Program-made: the position numbers and the translations under genes
Shown here: positions 61,513-64,000 of the stretch, piece by piece
Layout of the letters: each line of letters opens with the position of its first letter
How positions within the stretch are numbered: position 1 is the stretch's first letter
Source of the DNA: JBLIRR01 sp049472395
GTDB lineage: Bacteria; SZUA-182; DTGQ01; JBLIRR01
Length of the DNA stretch: 64,000 nucleotides
Reading direction: 5' to 3'
Assembly: GCA_049472395.1 (NCBI GenBank)
Contig: JBLIRR010000014.1
Coordinates: 1 to 64,000 of the forward strand
Notes under the pieces: model-generated
Seen by the model: the letters and a program-made list of their open reading frames with translations, nothing else
The model's database searches: none
Told to the model about the DNA's origin: nothing

Positions 61513-62205
61513 TTAAATAGGGATCAGTGTGACTTTTCCCCATACGCTTAATTTTTCACCTTTAATTATTACAGCTCCTACTATACCTGGTGTTGATTGT
61601 GCTATCTTGATTCCTTCCATGATATCTTCTTCTGTCTGTATAACATTTCCTATTGCGGTTGCTGCTGCATCAGCAAGATACGCTGATTCTGAAATAGCTA
61701 CTGCTGCATCAGCTTTCCCAAAACTAAAAGAATGCCCAGCGGTCCCTGATGAAGTACAGATACTTATCCCCTGGGGAGTAGGTTTTATTTCAAGAGCAAG
61801 TTTCTCACTGAAGGGGGAAGATGCAGCATGAATTGCAATGCAGCGCCTGGTGTGAGATTTTAGAAATATATCGCCCCCATTTTCAACTATCAGTTCATCT
61901 GAATAGACAGCAAGGGATAACCCTACTTCTTGCGCGATAGCTCCAGCTATTGAAGCCATAGGCCCCACCCCCATTATTTGCCCGGCTTCTATCATTTTAC
62001 GGATTATCAACGGTGCGTGCTGATCCTGGTTCACCGGTTTCAACGTGGTTTTAAAAAAAGGGGAGCGGTATATGTATCGTTCAATAATCTCTCTTTTTCC
62101 CAAGAGAATTTTTGTCGCCTCTCTGTGTAAATTTCTTTTTGCTTGAATAGAGAGTATAGATTCTTTCACTCGTATTGTAAAAGAAACTAATCGTGCAGTA
62201 TCCAT
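61513..62205 (-). CDS. UPF0280 (ApbE-like) family protein
   Basis: A 230-residue protein with family landmarks QIMGVGPMASIAGAIAQEVG, IVENGGDIFLKSHTRR, ICTSSGTAGHSFSFGKADAA and ADAAATAIGNVI. Its fold is related to the flavin transferase ApbE, but the catalytic role is not established. It is probably the first gene of the unit with xseA, xseB and the NusG paralogue; 96 bases separate it from xseA. Confidence 0.85.
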   Translation of the reverse strand: MDTARLVSFTIRVKESILSIQAKRNLHREATKILLGKREIIERYIYRSPFFKTTLKPVNQDQHAPLIIRKMIEAGQIMGVGPMASIAGAIAQEVGLSLAVYSDELIVENGGDIFLKSHTRRCIAIHAASSPFSEKLALEIKPTPQGISICTSSGTAGHSFSFGKADAAVAISESAYLADAAATAIGNVIQTEEDIMEGIKIAQSTPGIVGAVIIKGEKLSVWGKVTLIPI

Positions 62206-62370
62206 ATAAATGTTTTTAGCCTTATCCTACTTTTTTTATTCATTGTAAATAAAATTCCGTTTTTTTCAAGTTTTTTTGAGCATTATTAAAGAATTTTTGA
62301 ATATTTGAATGATGACAACCGATAAAATATTCATGGTCATATTATTTTAATAATGAAAGGAAATTCATCA

Positions 62371-63243
62371 ATGAGCATGGAAATTATTTTAAAACTTGGT
62401 TTCAGTGCCGCGATATGTATACCCATTCTCATTATTGTGTGGGTAGCTATTCTCTTTATAAGAAAACAGATGTTTGGTCCAGATGAGAAACGTAATGTAT
62501 TCATTCAGCCAGATGCAATTGGTGTGGAGAGGCGTCAATATGAAAGAGTAGATGTTGCATGGCCAGTTATAATGGAGACATCAGAGGGAGTCTTGAATAC
62601 AGAAACAGTAAATATTAGTCTTAGCGGCGCCTTTATAATTTGTCAGAAGCCGCTGCCTATAAAAGAAATATTCCCTTTGACTATTAATATTCCTAATAAT
62701 CAGTCTTTATCAATGACCGCAGAAGTCGTCTGGTCAAATTCGAATATTTCTGAAGATATGATTGTAAATCGTGGGATGGGGATTCGTTTTCTCAAAATAT
62801 CGAAAGAAGACCGCCAACTGCTCAATAATGTGTTACAAAATCTTCATTCCCAAAAGAATGAAACAATAAATCTTAAGGATATGCCCTTAGTGGAAAGACG
62901 CCAGCATGAAAGATATGAGATCACATGGCCCGTTAAAATGGAGACTTCCCAAGGGACTATGATAGCAGAAACAAAAGATATCAGCATAAGTGGGGCCTTT
63001 ATTATGTGCCAACAACCACTTCCTCTTAACGAAAATTTTACTCTTGCATTTACTATCCCTAACCATGATCCTATAGAATTAAATGCAGAGGTCATATGGA
63101 CAAATATAAATGTTCCGGCTGATAAAATCGTGAAGAGAGGTATGGGAGTGCGTTATATTCAGGTATCAGAGGAAGTCAGACACCATCTCTTAAAAGCGCT
63201 AAAAGAATATACTCAAGCCAGTCCTGAATCTGATAAATCATAA
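62371..63243 (+). CDS. Membrane-anchored protein with two tandem PilZ domains
   Basis: The protein (290 residues from the ATG at 62371; an earlier ATG at 62353 gives 296) begins with a membrane helix (about 10-35 of the longer form) and has two similar PilZ domains, about 60-160 and 180-285. Each has the arginine box (ERRQYERVDVAWPV, ERRQHERYEITWPV) and NxSxxG-like box (NISLSGAFI, DISISGAFI). The copies share strong identity, indicating tandem duplication. PilZ domains bind cyclic di-GMP, so it is probably a membrane-tethered c-di-GMP effector. AAAGGAA lies 9 bases before the ATG at 62371, favouring that start. Confidence 0.85.
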   Translation: MSMEIILKLGFSAAICIPILIIVWVAILFIRKQMFGPDEKRNVFIQPDAIGVERRQYERVDVAWPVIMETSEGVLNTETVNISLSGAFIICQKPLPIKEIFPLTINIPNNQSLSMTAEVVWSNSNISEDMIVNRGMGIRFLKISKEDRQLLNNVLQNLHSQKNETINLKDMPLVERRQHERYEITWPVKMETSQGTMIAETKDISISGAFIMCQQPLPLNENFTLAFTIPNHDPIELNAEVIWTNINVPADKIVKRGMGVRYIQVSEEVRHHLLKALKEYTQASPESDKS

Positions 63244-63406
63244 GGTACAAGGTGTGTGTCGTTCTGGAGAGATTCACATACCGCACAAATCCTTAGGGGG
63301 TGTTAAATTTGCAATGGTTTTGAAAAGCATTATATACTAAAGTATAATCTTAGAAAGACCTAGAGGAATATTTAGATTAAAATTGTAAGCACTCAGCAGA
63401 AGGTAG

Positions 63407-64000
63407 ATGCGTAAGTTTTTGAAAAGAACAATAAAAATAGTCTCTCCACTAGTAGTTTTATTGATTATACTTATCCTTGCCGAATTGATCCATCTGAAAT
63501 TTGAAGAGTATGTATTTTTTCAATTTCAGGATCAACAACTCGCAATAGCCAAAAATACCGCAAAGAGCCTTGGGACTTTATTTGAAGAGATAAAGAAATG
63601 TTCCCTCATGTTAGCGGAGCTGGCTTTTATTGAAGATGAGGACAACTTGGCGCTCAAGGAGCCGGACCATATATATCAAATATATTCAGAAATAATTAAC
63701 GCAATCTATCGAATTGATAAGAATGGCGATATAATTTTCAAATTCCCTAAAGAAGCTGAACTTTTAGATTATGAATTAATTAAGAGGATTATTGATAATC
63801 ATAGAGAGGATTATAGTGCCGCGTTCCACATTTACGAGTATAGGGGAGGAATAATCTTAACTGTTGCTCCTATTTATAAAGATATGAGACTGGACAGTCT
63901 CATTATTATTGAAATAAATATACATCAGATTGCACATAATTATGTGAATGACATTGATACTGAAGAAGGATCTTTTGGACTAATATTAAATGAGAGAAAT
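63407..64000 (+). CDS. Membrane sensor protein with a Cache-like periplasmic domain (cut by the window end)
   Basis: The 198 residues seen begin MRKFLKRTIKIVSPLVVLLI, giving one membrane helix (about 8-25). A probable extracytoplasmic domain follows, with a helix (QDQQLAIAKNTAKSLGTLFE) and a mixed region (YRIDKNGDIIFKFPKEAELL, RGGIILTVAPIYKDMRLDSL) resembling a Cache fold. Such proteins are usually sensor histidine kinases or diguanylate cyclases; the output domain lies beyond base 64000. AGAAGG precedes the ATG. It may work with the NtrC-family regulator at 49387-50757, but that is only a guess. Confidence 0.6.
   Translation, partial: MRKFLKRTIKIVSPLVVLLIILILAELIHLKFEEYVFFQFQDQQLAIAKNTAKSLGTLFEEIKKCSLMLAELAFIEDEDNLALKEPDHIYQIYSEIINAIYRIDKNGDIIFKFPKEAELLDYELIKRIIDNHREDYSAAFHIYEYRGGIILTVAPIYKDMRLDSLIIIEINIHQIAHNYVNDIDTEEGSFGLILNERN

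Overview
The window reads as chromosomal DNA from an uncultured, AT-rich bacterium with a Gram-negative type of envelope. It has a lipoprotein with a lipobox, two exported multihaem c-type cytochromes, PilZ proteins and a sigma-54 type response regulator. I cannot fix the phylum from sequence alone; a deep-branching anaerobic lineage is my inference. All six tRNA genes lack an encoded CCA, and the ribosomal proteins L33, L36, S14 and S4 are of the zinc (cysteine-containing) type.

Layout. (1) Bases 1-8343 are accessory DNA ending next to a tRNA-Leu gene. The region holds a broken PIN toxin remnant, a 5'-truncated TPR and PIN-like protein overlapping a 644-residue partner of unknown function (both visibly more GC-rich than the rest), a small unknown gene, a UPF0175/DUF3368 toxin-antitoxin pair, a MerR-like regulator, an excisionase-like gene and a frameshifted tyrosine integrase. 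(2) Bases 8344-13737 hold tRNA-Leu(CAA), a PilZ protein and four exported proteins: a Pro-rich protein, a Gly/Tyr/Met-rich repeat protein, a paralogue of that protein's C-terminal domain, and a subtilisin-like protease. (3) Bases 13759-18532 carry rsmE, a ParB-like protein, a PHP phosphoesterase, a DUF1385 membrane protein, a stand-alone coaB and rpsU.

(4) Bases 18857-49377 form one co-directional information-processing block of about 30 kb: tRNA Thr-Tyr-Gly-Thr, rpmG, tRNA-Trp, secE, nusG, rplKAJL, rpoBC, then rpsL, rpsG, fusA, tuf, and the S10, spc and alpha gene clusters through rpoA and rplQ. The order is classical except that rplC (L3) is missing: rpsJ and rplD are 16 bases apart. A perfect consensus sigma-70 promoter lies between rpoC and rpsL.

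(5) Bases 49387-54778 (minus strand) hold an NtrC-family regulator, a 14-haem and an 8-haem cytochrome whose genes overlap, and a beta-propeller lipoprotein; this looks like an extracytoplasmic electron-transfer module. (6) Bases 55392-64000 hold an SH3-domain membrane protein overlapping an endonuclease Q-UvrD helicase fusion, then on the minus strand a UPF0280 protein, xseA, xseB and a NusG paralogue, then a membrane-anchored double PilZ protein and the start of a membrane sensor protein cut by the window edge.

The most unusual items are the TPR/PIN-like plus 644-residue gene pair with its broken junction, the missing rplC, the secreted repeat-protein and protease cluster, the 14-haem/8-haem cytochrome pair, and the EndoQ-UvrD fusion.
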